From Gillisella taibaishanensis (lineage in GTDB: Bacteria; Pseudomonadota; Alphaproteobacteria; Rhizobiales; Rhizobiaceae): a stretch of DNA of 64,000 nucleotides. A program made the position numbers and the translations under genes. The stretch covers positions 620,001 through 684,000 of the forward strand of contig NZ_MKIN01000022.1 in NCBI RefSeq assembly GCF_001938985.1. The letters are read 5' to 3'. The notes beneath the pieces were generated by a model. The model saw only the letters and a program-made list of their open reading frames with translations, was not told the origin of the DNA and ran no database searches. Positions 18,292-25,252 of the stretch are shown here, piece by piece (the first letter of the stretch is position 1; each line of letters starts with the position of its first letter).

Positions 18292-18405
18292 CCTAGAGCG
18301 GCGTGCTTTTAATCAGAAACGCCCGACGCTCTAGGTTCCTTTTTTGCGCATCGGGTTCACGAAAAACCGGATTCCACTTTTTCGCCCGATACTCTAACCT
18401 CCTGT
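18292..18405. repeat. Dispersed intergenic repeat, family A copy 1
   Basis: CCTAGAGCG...CGCTCTAGG forms an imperfect hairpin (18292-18335), followed by a segment with GTTCACGAAAAACCGGATTC and CTTTTTCGCC. The same words (AAAAGTGG, CGGTTTTCC, a closing CTCTA) recur near 23.3, 45.1, 54.3, 56.5 and 63.7 kb. The pattern resembles short rhizobial intergenic palindromic elements. It fills most of the gap between the HD-GYP and ClpP genes. Confidence 0.55.
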
Positions 18406-18497
18406 TCACCTCTTCCATGCTTGTGTTTTTCCAGCATTGTTTTAAGCCTTGAGACGCACTATGTGCGGGTAAGCAAAACGCAAGTGAGGATTGCCGA

Positions 18498-19082
18498 ATG
18501 AACGAAGAAGACGACGACAAGAGCAAGGAACTGCCGCTCGGCAAGGAAACGGAAGCGAATCTTTTCAAGTCGCGTTCGATCTTCATCTATGGCGGCATCA
18601 CCATGGAACTGGCCCAGAAGGTCTGCACGCAGCTCGTGGCGCTTGCCGCAGCCAGCGACGAAGATATCAGGGTTTATGTCAATTCCCCGGGCGGCCATGT
18701 CGAGTCGGGCGATTCGATCCATGACATGATCAAATTCATCAAGCCGAAGGTCTGGATCATCGGCACCGGTTGGGTCGCTTCCGCCGGCGCATTGATCTAC
18801 GTATCGGTGCCGAAAGAACAGCGGCTTTGCCTGCCCAACACCCGCTTCCTGCTGCACCAACCCTCTGGCGGCACCCGCGGCATGGCGTCTGACATCGAAA
18901 TCCAGGCGCGCGAAATCATCAAGATGAACCACCGGCTGATCAAGATCTTCTCCAAGGCCACCGGCCAGACGGAAGAAAAGATCGCCAAGGACATCGACCG
19001 CGATTACTGGCTGTCGGCCGAAGAAGCCAAGGACTACGGCCTGGTATCGAAGATCGTCGAAAGCCAGGCAGATATCGGCTGA
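18498..19082 (+). CDS. ClpP/crotonase-fold serine protease, ATP-dependent Clp protease proteolytic-subunit homologue
   Basis: A 194-residue ClpP-like protein distinct from the main ClpP. The catalytic triad is present: Ser in [14 protein letters not shown], His in [12 protein letters not shown], and Asp in [20 protein letters not shown]. The N-terminus is acidic and basic ([11 protein letters not shown]) in place of the usual ClpP propeptide. Divergent ClpP-like copies of this type occur as stand-alone genes in rhizobia; whether they bind ClpX or ClpA is unknown. It has its own terminator downstream. Confidence 0.85.
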   Translation: MNEEDDDKSKELPLGKETEANLFKSRSIFIYGGITMELAQKVCTQLVALAAASDEDIRVYVNSPGGHVESGDSIHDMIKFIKPKVWIIGTGWVASAGALIYVSVPKEQRLCLPNTRFLLHQPSGGTRGMASDIEIQAREIIKMNHRLIKIFSKATGQTEEKIAKDIDRDYWLSAEEAKDYGLVSKIVESQADIG

Positions 19083-19104
19083 TATCGCCTGTTTCCAAAA
19101 CAAA

Positions 19105-19133
19105 CCCCGTCGGAGCGATCCGGCGGGTTTTTT
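19105..19133 (+). terminator. Rho-independent terminator of the ClpP-like gene
   Basis: A 9-bp stem CCCGTCGGA / TCCGGCGGG (one G-U) with a GCGA loop is followed by six T, starting 23 bp after the stop codon. Confidence 0.85.
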
Positions 19134-19161
19134 GTTTGCAGGCCGCTATCCACAGCTCGCC

Positions 19162-19797
19162 CTACCAGCGCAACATCCGCCTTCCGACACCGTAACCCGT
19201 CGCCGTCACGAGGCAGACGGCAAGTCCGTACCAGGTAGCGACAAATAGCGGGCTGTCGTCAGGGCAGTGCCAGGCATAGATGGCAGCAGCAATGGCGGAC
19301 GCTGCAAGGCCGGCGCTGGCCCCGGCAAGACCTGGATTGCTTGGCGCGCCATGTTTCAGCGCGGCTAGCAGGCCAAAGAGTGGCGCCAGCGACAGGACCG
19401 GAATGAAGAAGACGCAGAAGGCAGCATGAACGCCGACAAGGCGACTCGACCATTCTGCGCTCGGAACCGCCGTCAGCTCCAGCCCCATCGCGAGAATCAG
19501 CAGCGCGAGCGGGATTAGCAGGCAAAAACCGAGCGGCTTCAGGCTTGCATCGGGCCGGCCGACGCGCAGGACGAGGCAAATAGCAGTCACGGCCAGAAGC
19601 AGCGTCAGCGTCACCTTGAAGGCCACCCGCAATGTCTCGAGTGCTGCAGTGATATTGGGACGAAGCCCGACCGTTGCCAGCAGCAGGACTGCAGCAACGA
19701 CGGTGCCGACGCCAAGCGCCAGCCCCACCCGCCGCCCCAATGGGAACCGAACAGGAGCATCTTCTGCCATGAGGCGAATGAGATCGTCTGTCTTCAC
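19162..19797 (-). CDS. nrsF: NrsF family (DUF1109) anti-sigma factor
   Basis: A 211-residue inner-membrane protein with six predicted helices and the DUF1109/NrsF start MKTDDLIRLMAEDA. Two conserved Cys are visible, in FVIP-preceding VHAAFCVFF and in AWHCPDDSP; in Caulobacter NrsF a conserved Cys pair senses metal or oxidative stress and releases SigF. It overlaps the sigma gene by 4 bp (ATGA), the standard sigF-nrsF arrangement. It most likely holds the sigma factor at the membrane until the stress signal arrives. The divergent bufferin operon is the likely target. Confidence 0.9.
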   Translation of the reverse strand: MKTDDLIRLMAEDAPVRFPLGRRVGLALGVGTVVAAVLLLATVGLRPNITAALETLRVAFKVTLTLLLAVTAICLVLRVGRPDASLKPLGFCLLIPLALLILAMGLELTAVPSAEWSSRLVGVHAAFCVFFIPVLSLAPLFGLLAALKHGAPSNPGLAGASAGLAASAIAAAIYAWHCPDDSPLFVATWYGLAVCLVTATGYGVGRRMLRW

Positions 19798-20351
19798 TGC
19801 ATGTCACTCCGATAGATGGCCGCCAGGGCTTTCAGCGCCCTGTGAAGCGTCACCCGCACTGCACCTTCGCTCATATTGAGGCGTGCTGCGGTTTCGCGCA
19901 CCCCGGCACCGTTGAGCGAAATCGACCTGACGATGTCGCGCTGCGGGTCCTTCAGCTGTTCAAGCAGGCGTTCTGCGTCCATGTGATCGGTGGCGTCGGC
20001 CCCGGTTTCTTCGGCCAGCGTCGCCGCCACGTCTTCGATCGGCACTTCGACATGACGACCGCGCCGACGCAGGCTGTCGATCAGCTTGTTGCGCACGATC
20101 ACCGTCAGCCACGGCCCGAGCGGCCGCGACGGGTCCCAGGTGCCGCGTTTGAGATGGATCGCCAGCAGCACGTCCTGAACTACGTCTTCCGCCTCGCCCT
20201 TGGGCGCGCCGAACTGGTCGCAGCGCCGCCGGGCCATGGCCCGCAGATGCGGCGTCACCGCTACGAGGAAACGCTGATAGGCCTGCTGATCGCCCGCCAT
20301 AGCGGCCCGCAGCCAGTCTGCCCATTGCTGTTCACGCGCAAAATGCTTCAC
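19794..20351 (-). CDS. sigF: ECF RNA polymerase sigma factor, SigF (ECF16) type
   Basis: An approximately 185-residue ECF sigma. Region 2 is near EDVVQDVLLAIHLKRGTWD, region 3-linker PLGPWLTVIVRNKLIDSLRRRGR, and region 4 is ETAARLNMSEGAVRVTLHRALKAL (HTH). An ATG at 20375 extends the frame, but that extension would cover the -10 half of a convincing self-promoter (TGTAACA-N16-CGTA at 20389-20363). The GTG at 20351 (or 20354) just after AGGGGGAG is therefore preferred, giving a very short or absent leader. It is cotranscribed with nrsF and is probably autoregulated. Confidence 0.88.
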   Translation of the reverse strand: MKHFAREQQWADWLRAAMAGDQQAYQRFLVAVTPHLRAMARRRCDQFGAPKGEAEDVVQDVLLAIHLKRGTWDPSRPLGPWLTVIVRNKLIDSLRRRGRHVEVPIEDVAATLAEETGADATDHMDAERLLEQLKDPQRDIVRSISLNGAGVRETAARLNMSEGAVRVTLHRALKALAAIYRSDMQ

Positions 20352-20362
20352 CACTCCCCCTA

Positions 20363-20389
20363 TACGATGGCGCATCGGCGTTTGTTACA
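20363..20389 (-). promoter_or_regulatory. Predicted SigF-dependent promoter of sigF-nrsF
   Basis: TGTAACA (20389-20383), 16 bp, then CGTA (20366-20363). Spacing and both boxes match the promoter in front of the bufferin operon on the other strand. Known SigF promoters of Caulobacter have a GTAAC-type -35 and 16-bp spacing, so autoregulation is likely. Confidence 0.65.
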
Positions 20390-20477
20390 AGCCCGGGAAA
20401 CATTTCTTCGACGCTGCCCGGCCGGGTGCTGTTTTAGCAGTTTCACCACGACCCAGTGAATTTTTTTCTGAGCAATC

Positions 20478-20504
20478 TGTAACGAAAGCTTGCGGCGGCC
20501 CGTA
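20478..20504 (+). promoter_or_regulatory. Predicted SigF-dependent promoter of the bufferin operon
   Basis: TGTAACG (20478-20484), 16 bp, then CGTA (20501-20504), 46 bp before the bufA1 start. It is the same box pair and spacing as the sigF self-promoter; no sigma-70-like pair is as good in this region. Confidence 0.65.
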
Positions 20505-20550
20505 GCCCCAGATGTCAGCCAATCACGGCCGATCATCCGAGGAGAACATC

Positions 20551-20826
20551 ATGACCAACCGTATCGCCGCCTTCGCTCTTGCCGGCTCGCTCGCATCCGC
20601 TCTTGCCGCCGTTGCCGCTCCCGCCAGCCAGGCCGCCGACATGTCCGGCAAGGAAAAATGCTATGGCGTTGCCATGAAGGGCCAGAACGATTGCGCCGCC
20701 GGCAAGCACGACTGCGCCGGCAAGTCGACGATGAATTACGACAAATCGTCCTTCAAACTGGTTCCGACCGGCACCTGCACATCGATGAAGACACCGCATG
20801 GCCACGGCATGCTGAAGTCGGCCTAA
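20551..20826 (+). CDS. bufA1: Bufferin-type RiPP precursor (DUF2282, BufA), copy 1
   Basis: A 91-residue secreted precursor. A Sec signal peptide (MTNRIAAFALAG... cleaved near ASQAAD) is followed by a mature part with four Cys (37, 48, 55, 76) in the family pattern [29 protein letters not shown]. Family knowledge: bufferins are copper-binding RiPPs whose core Cys are turned into thiooxazoles by a DUF692/MNIO enzyme with a DUF2063 partner; both genes follow here. The ATG at 20551 after GAGGAG is chosen over the in-frame ATG at 20512. It is first in the operon and SigF-controlled by inference. Confidence 0.9.
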   Translation: MTNRIAAFALAGSLASALAAVAAPASQAADMSGKEKCYGVAMKGQNDCAAGKHDCAGKSTMNYDKSSFKLVPTGTCTSMKTPHGHGMLKSA

Positions 20827-20875
20827 TCCTCGCCGTCTATCGAAACCTAGACCATAGAAACCAGGGACCATATCC

Positions 20876-21157
20876 ATGAACAAGCTCCCCATGACCCTTG
20901 CCGCCTCGCTCACTGCCGCTTTGGCGCTGTCCGGCAGCCTCCCCGCCCAGGCCGCCGATGCAGCCAAGGAAAAGTGCTACGGAATCGCCATGAAAGGCCA
21001 GAATGACTGCGCCGCAGGCGCTGGCACCACCTGCGCCGGCACGTCAAAGATCGACTACCAGAAGAACGCCTGGAAGCTGGTGCCCGCCGGCACCTGCGAG
21101 ACGATGAAGACCCCGAATGGTCATGGTGCGCTGACCCAGGGCCCCGCCCCGGTCTAA
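20876..21157 (+). CDS. bufA2: Bufferin-type RiPP precursor (DUF2282, BufA), copy 2
   Basis: A 93-residue paralogue of the gene 50 bp upstream. Signal peptide [18 protein letters not shown] ending at PAQAAD, then four Cys (34, 45, 53, 74) in [23 protein letters not shown] and KLVPAGTC. The conserved KCYG and GTC Cys contexts are identical in both precursors, while the loop between Cys 2 and Cys 3 is longer by two residues here. The C-terminus (ALTQGPAPV) differs. Probably a second substrate of the same MNIO enzyme. Confidence 0.9.
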   Translation: MNKLPMTLAASLTAALALSGSLPAQAADAAKEKCYGIAMKGQNDCAAGAGTTCAGTSKIDYQKNAWKLVPAGTCETMKTPNGHGALTQGPAPV

Positions 21158-21158
21158 T

Positions 21159-21203
21159 AGCCCGCCCAACACGGAAGGAAGGCGGGCACCGCCCCGCCCG
21201 CCT
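21159..21203 (+). terminator. GC-rich hairpins between precursor and maturase genes
   Basis: AGCCCGCC (21160-) pairs with GGCGGGC (21181-21187), and the same GGCGGGC can instead pair with GCCCGCC at about 21196-21202. No T-run follows, so it is a partial terminator or RNA-processing/stabilising structure rather than a full stop. It would favour high precursor and low enzyme expression. Confidence 0.45.
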
Positions 21204-21251
21204 CCTCTCCAACCCATTCTTTTACCACCCACTTTGCCAGGAATTGCCACC

Positions 21252-22112
21252 ATGAAGGCCTCGCATCTGCCATTGCATGCCGGCACCGGCTTCAAGCCGG
21301 AGCATTTCGCCAGCATCATCGAAGCCCGCCAACCGCTAGGCTTTTTCGAAGTGCATGCGGAAAACTACATGGGTGCGGGCGGTCCGCCGCATGCGCAACT
21401 GGCAAAGCTCAGGGCCGATTACGCGCTCTCCATCCATGGCGTCGGCCTGTCCATCGGCTCGATGCAACCGCTGGACCGCGACCATCTGGCCCGGCTGAAA
21501 CTACTCTGCGACCGCTACGAGCCGGAGAGCTTTTCCGAACATCTCGCCTGGTCCTCGCATGACACAGTGTTTCTGAACGACCTGCTGCCCCTGCCCTATA
21601 CACGCCGGACGCTCGATTGCGTTGCCGACCATATCGATCAGGTGCAATCCTGCCTGAAGCGGCAGATGCTGCTGGAAAACCCGGCCACCTACGTGATCTT
21701 TGAGGAGAGCACGATAGAGGAAGTGGATTTCCTGGCGGAACTCACCGCCCGCACCGGCTGCGGACTGCTGCTCGACGTCAACAACGTCTTCGTCGCCGCC
21801 ACCAATCACCGGCTCGATCCGCGCGCCTATCTGGCACGCTTTCCGCTGGACAAGGTGCGGGAAATCCATCTGAGCGGCCATAGCGAAACCGTGGACGACC
21901 AGGGCGCACCGCTGCTGATCGACAGCCACGACACGCCGGTCAAGGACCCTGTCTGGGCGCTCTATGAAGAGGTGCTCGCCCGCACCGGGCGCCGTGCGAC
22001 CCTGATCGAATGGGACAATGACGTGCCGGACTGGCCGGTGCTGCTGGCCGAGGCTGAGGCAGCTGAGGCGCTGCTGGCAAGGTCGGCGCAAACCGGCATC
22101 CGGGCGGCATGA
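21252..22112 (+). CDS. bufB: DUF692 / MNIO family RiPP-modifying enzyme (BufB)
   Basis: A 286-residue TIM-barrel multinuclear non-heme iron oxidase. Metal-ligand segments are visible: [10 protein letters not shown] near residue 30-39, [29 protein letters not shown] and [45 protein letters not shown] and LIEWDNDVP. Such enzymes oxidise Cys in the precursor core to thiooxazole-type groups. The ATG at 21252 follows AGGA; an upstream TTG at 21234 is less likely. It is next to two bufferin precursors and a DUF2063 gene, which defines the system. Confidence 0.92.
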   Translation: MKASHLPLHAGTGFKPEHFASIIEARQPLGFFEVHAENYMGAGGPPHAQLAKLRADYALSIHGVGLSIGSMQPLDRDHLARLKLLCDRYEPESFSEHLAWSSHDTVFLNDLLPLPYTRRTLDCVADHIDQVQSCLKRQMLLENPATYVIFEESTIEEVDFLAELTARTGCGLLLDVNNVFVAATNHRLDPRAYLARFPLDKVREIHLSGHSETVDDQGAPLLIDSHDTPVKDPVWALYEEVLARTGRRATLIEWDNDVPDWPVLLAEAEAAEALLARSAQTGIRAA

Positions 22113-22120
22113 GGTAGATG

Positions 22121-22903
22121 ATGTCGGTCTTCCCATCCCCATCCGACACGGCAGCCGCGCAGCAGACACGCTTCGCCGACGCCCTGCGCAATTCCGACGC
22201 ACCCATCCCCGAGGGCGTTGCCGCCTGGAACGATCCGGCACCCGCCCGCCGCTTCGCGGTCTATCGCAACAATGTCGCCTCCAGCCTGCGCGGGGCGCTG
22301 GCCGCCCGCTTTCCCGCTACCCAGGCTATCGTCGGCGAGGACTTCTTTGCCGGCCTGGCAGCAGCCTTCATTGCCGCCCATCCGCCACGCTCGCCGCTGC
22401 TGCTCGACTATGGCGATACGCTCGCCGGTTTTGTCGAGCAATTCGAGCCGGCGGCAGAACTGACATACCTGTCCGACGTGATCAGGCTGGAGGCACTGCG
22501 CAGCAAGGCCTACCACGCCGAAGATAGCGCGCCGCTCGACCCGGCCGAGCTTGCGCAGGTCGATCCCGACCGCATCGGGCTCATACGATTTGCGCCGCAT
22601 CCCTCGCTTGGCCTGCTGCGCTCGGCGCATCCTGTCGTCACCATCTGGGCGATGAATTCGGGGGAGCAGGACCTTGCGCCTATCGAGCCCTGGCGTGGCG
22701 AGGACGCACTGGTGATCCGCCCGCAGATGATCGTGGAGCTACGGCGCCTGCCGCCAGGTGGAGCCGCTTTTCTCGCTGCACTCGCCGCCGGAGAAACGCT
22801 TGGCGATGCCGCGGAAGCGGCCCTAACCGACAGCCTCGAATTCGACCTGACCATCAACCTGGCCGGAGCGCTGCAAAGCGGCGTCTTCACGGCGATATCC
22901 TAG
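22121..22903 (+). CDS. bufC: DUF2063 (BufC/MNIO partner) DNA-binding-like domain protein
   Basis: A 260-residue cytoplasmic protein with a DUF2063 N-terminal domain (RFAVYRNNVASSLRGALAARFPATQAIVGEDFF), then PLLLDYGDTLAGFV and TYLSDVIRLEAL. Family members bind the precursor leader and deliver it to the MNIO enzyme; the old name as a DNA-binding protein is not supported. It starts 9 bp after bufB. Two adjacent ATG codons (22118 and 22121) are possible starts; the second has the better spacing to GAGG. Confidence 0.88.
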   Translation: MSVFPSPSDTAAAQQTRFADALRNSDAPIPEGVAAWNDPAPARRFAVYRNNVASSLRGALAARFPATQAIVGEDFFAGLAAAFIAAHPPRSPLLLDYGDTLAGFVEQFEPAAELTYLSDVIRLEALRSKAYHAEDSAPLDPAELAQVDPDRIGLIRFAPHPSLGLLRSAHPVVTIWAMNSGEQDLAPIEPWRGEDALVIRPQMIVELRRLPPGGAAFLAALAAGETLGDAAEAALTDSLEFDLTINLAGALQSGVFTAIS

Positions 22904-22913
22904 AGGAAGCTCC

Positions 22914-23408
22914 ATGCAGATCGCCGCCACCGCCGACAAGGCTACAGCATTGCTGGGCCGCATCCCGCATGATCTGATTGCGCTCATTGCCAGGCTGTCG
23001 ATTGCCGCCGTGTTCTGGCAATCGGGGCAGACCAAGGTCGAGGGATTTCACGTCACCGACAGCGCCGTCTACCTGTTTGAGACCGAGTACAAGCTGCCGC
23101 TGGTCGACCCATGGCTTGCCGCCCATATGGCGGCCCTCGCCGAACATCTGTTTCCGATTCTGCTGGTGATCGGCTTTGCCAGCCGGCTTTCGGCGCTCGC
23201 CCTGCTCGGCATGACCCTTGTCATCGAGATCTTCGTCTATCCCGATGCCTGGCCAACCCATGGCACCTGGGCCGCGTGCCTACTGATCGTGATTGCCCGT
23301 GGCCCCGGTGTGCTTTCAATCGATCACTGGCTGAAGACCATTAGAGTTTGTCAGGGGAAAGTGGAACCCGGTTTTCCCGAAAAGACAAACGAAAACAAAG
23401 GAATATAG
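22914..23408 (+). CDS. DoxX family membrane protein
   Basis: A 164-residue membrane protein with four helices, typical DoxX motifs LIARLSIAAVFWQSGQTKVEGF, LFPILLVIGFASRLSALALLGMT and YPDAWPTHGTW. DoxX genes commonly end bufferin operons. It begins 10 bp after bufC. The last 20 or so residues (from VCQGKVEPGFPEK) are encoded by the dispersed family A repeat, and the stop codon is the first base triplet of that repeat's hairpin, so the native C-terminus was probably near DHWLKTIR. Confidence 0.87.
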   Translation: MQIAATADKATALLGRIPHDLIALIARLSIAAVFWQSGQTKVEGFHVTDSAVYLFETEYKLPLVDPWLAAHMAALAEHLFPILLVIGFASRLSALALLGMTLVIEIFVYPDAWPTHGTWAACLLIVIARGPGVLSIDHWLKTIRVCQGKVEPGFPEKTNENKGI

Positions 23409-23446
23409 AGTCTGTCTGGTTCAATCTGAACCTGACAGACTCTAGC
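23341..23446. repeat. Dispersed intergenic repeat, family A copy 2, with long hairpin
   Basis: Contains GTTTGTCAGGGGAAAGTGG and CGGTTTTCCCG, followed by a near-perfect 39-bp hairpin (23406-23444): TAGAGTCTGTC-t-GGTTCA, loop ATC, then the complement. It overlaps the last codons of doxX. The hairpin could act as a bidirectional terminator between doxX and the transporter gene. Confidence 0.6.
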
Positions 23447-23626
23447 CTGTCGCGCCGTCGCAGCGCGGGCGGCACCCTCGCCTGACAACCTGCCGCAGCG
23501 CGTGGTTGTTCACCCGGACTTGATGGTGTTTTGCGGGCGGGCGTACCCGCTTGACGATGGAAAGCCTTGCGTCCGTCAGAAAAACCTGATGTTCCAGCCG
23601 CATCTTCCTGCGTCCGGACCGTCCTC

Positions 23627-24826
23627 ATGCTCAAACACTTCTCGCCGCAAAGCCTGTTCATGGGCCTGCTCGTGGCCTTTGTCGGCTTTGCCAGTTCCTT
23701 TGCCGTCATTCTCCAGGGCTTGAAGGGCGTCGGCGCCAGCGATTTGCAGGCGGCTTCCGGCTTGATGGCGCTGTCGGTCTCCATGGGCATCTGCGGCATC
23801 CTCGTCAGCATCAAGACCAGGATGCCGATTTCCATCGCCTGGTCGACGCCGGGTGCTGCCCTTCTCGTCACCGCAGGCGTTCCTGCCGGCGGGTTTCCAA
23901 CAGCCGTCGGCGCCTTTCTGGCCTGTGCGGCGCTGATCGTGCTGGCCGGCCTGTTCCGGCCGCTTGGCCGGGCCATTGCCGCCATTCCGAGCCCACTTGC
24001 CAATGCCATGCTGGGCGGCGTCATCGTCGGCCTGTGCTTTGCGCCCTTCAAGGCCGTGGAGCAAAGTCCGGCGCTTGGCCTGCCGATCCTTATTGCCTGG
24101 GCCGTGGTCGGCACGATCAACCGACTCTATGCCGTGCCGGCAGCGCTTGCCGCCTTCGTTCTCGTGCTCATCTTCGGCGTGCCGCTGCCGGACGGCGCCT
24201 TTGCTGCGCTTGGCTCAGCCCTCGTGCCACCGGTCGCTTTCGTCATGCCGCAATTCACCCTGGCCTCGATGATCTCAATCGCCCTGCCGCTGTTCATCGT
24301 CACTATGGCCTCGCAGAACATTCCCGGCATCGCGGTGCTGAAGGTGCATGATTACCATCCACGCCCCGGCCCACTTTTTACCGTAACCGGCCTGTTTACG
24401 GCACTCGCCGTGCCCTTCGGCGGCCACGCCATCAATCTCGCCGCCGTCACCGCCGCCATGGCGGCCGGCCATGATGCCCATGCCGATCCGGCGCGGCGCT
24501 ACTGGGCGGCGATCATCGGCGGGGTCGGTTATCTCGTGCTTGGCCTGATGGCCGGGCTGGTTACCTCCTTCGTCGCGCTCGCCCCGCCGATCCTGATTGA
24601 ATCGGTTGCCGGGCTGGCACTGATCGGCGCTTTTTCCGGCTCACTGGTCGCTGCCTTCCGTGAACCCTCCACACGGGAAGCCGCCGCAACAACCTTTCTC
24701 GTCACCGCATCGGGCATTTCGCTGCTTGGTATTTCCTCCGCCTTCTGGGGCCTGATCGGCGGCCTTGCCATGCTCGGCCTGAGCAGGCTCGCCATTCGGC
24801 TGAAGCCCCGCCGCATAATTCCTTAA
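23627..24826 (+). CDS. BenE family (benzoate/H+ symporter-like) transporter
   Basis: A 399-residue inner-membrane transporter with about 12 helices. Family motifs: ASGLMALSVSMGICGILVS, RMPISIAWSTPGAALL, LASMISIALPLFIVTMASQNIPGIAVL and TGLFTALAVPFGGHAINLAAVTAAM. These match BenE/YdcO proteins, which carry benzoate or an unknown aromatic acid with protons; no benzoate catabolic genes are adjacent, so the substrate is open. The ATG at 23627 begins MLKHFSPQSLFMGLL; the frame extends upstream by 20 unconserved residues. The last codons (RRIIP and stop) lie in a perfect inverted repeat. Confidence 0.87.
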   Translation: MLKHFSPQSLFMGLLVAFVGFASSFAVILQGLKGVGASDLQAASGLMALSVSMGICGILVSIKTRMPISIAWSTPGAALLVTAGVPAGGFPTAVGAFLACAALIVLAGLFRPLGRAIAAIPSPLANAMLGGVIVGLCFAPFKAVEQSPALGLPILIAWAVVGTINRLYAVPAALAAFVLVLIFGVPLPDGAFAALGSALVPPVAFVMPQFTLASMISIALPLFIVTMASQNIPGIAVLKVHDYHPRPGPLFTVTGLFTALAVPFGGHAINLAAVTAAMAAGHDAHADPARRYWAAIIGGVGYLVLGLMAGLVTSFVALAPPILIESVAGLALIGAFSGSLVAAFREPSTREAAATTFLVTASGISLLGISSAFWGLIGGLAMLGLSRLAIRLKPRRIIP

Positions 24827-24854
24827 ATCGGAATCGATTTAAGGAATTATGCGG
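24811..24854. repeat. Perfect 20-bp inverted repeat, palindrome family B copy 1
   Basis: Left arm 24811-24830 (CCGCATAATTCCTTAAATCG), loop GAAT, right arm 24835-24854 perfectly complementary. The stop codon of the BenE gene is inside the left arm. A related palindrome occurs at 58158-58204, sharing GCATAA and CTTAAA blocks. Confidence 0.7.
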
Positions 24855-24868
24855 CAGATTTAAAATGT

Positions 24869-24910
24869 TACAGCGTCCTTGGCGCGTTTTATAAAACGCG
24901 CGGCGCTGTA
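24869..24910. repeat. Nested palindrome downstream of family B repeat
   Basis: A perfect 20-bp palindrome GCGCGTTTTATAAAACGCGC (24882-24901) is flanked by TACAGCG and CGCTGTA, giving a cruciform-type structure immediately after the family B repeat. It may be the second half of the same mobile palindromic unit. Confidence 0.6.
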
Positions 24911-24960
24911 TTCAAAATTGTCCTTGCCAGTCCGAAACCAGCTGATTATAGGTTTTGATC

Positions 24961-25137
24961 ATGAAGACATCGGGCCATTCCATGACGAAGACTGCAAGCT
25001 GCTGCATCGCCAGCCGCGCAGCATCGTCGCGCGCCCTATCCTCGCTTCTTCTTCTCGACCTTATCCGCGGTTGCCGGGTCCATTGAGGAGCGCCCGGCGG
25101 CCGGGTTAGCCGTCGCAGGCGATTGCTCCTCATCATC
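24961..25137 (+). promoter_or_regulatory. Candidate leucine leader peptide and hairpin upstream of leuA
   Basis: An open frame from ATG 24961 (or 24982) to TGA 25084 contains CTA-TCC-TCG-CTT-CTT-CTT-CTC-GAC-CTT, that is LSSLLLLDL, about 180 bp before leuA. A GC-rich region closed by GAGGAGC (25085-25091) and GCTCCTC (25125-25131) follows the stop. This would suit translation-dependent attenuation. However, no T-run is seen after the hairpin, and the Leu run is antisense to a plausible Lys-rich frame on the other strand, so the call is weak. Confidence 0.3.
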
Positions 25138-25252
25138 CACAAAATCGAACAGATGACCCGCCCAAGGGCCGGATAGAACATTCGCAAACGCCGCATGACC
25201 GGCTATAGAGCGATCTATTCGGGACGAGAAGAGAAGAGACCATGTCGAATAC
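25036..25252 (-). pseudogene. Possible gene remnant antisense to the leuA leader
   Basis: On the minus strand an uninterrupted frame reads NVLSGPWAGHLFDFVDDEEQ, then a Pro/Ala-rich stretch and DKVEKKKRG before TAG at 25038-25036. Composition is protein-like, but no start codon precedes it before the frame runs into leuA. It could be a decayed 3' end or chance coding potential. Confidence 0.22.
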
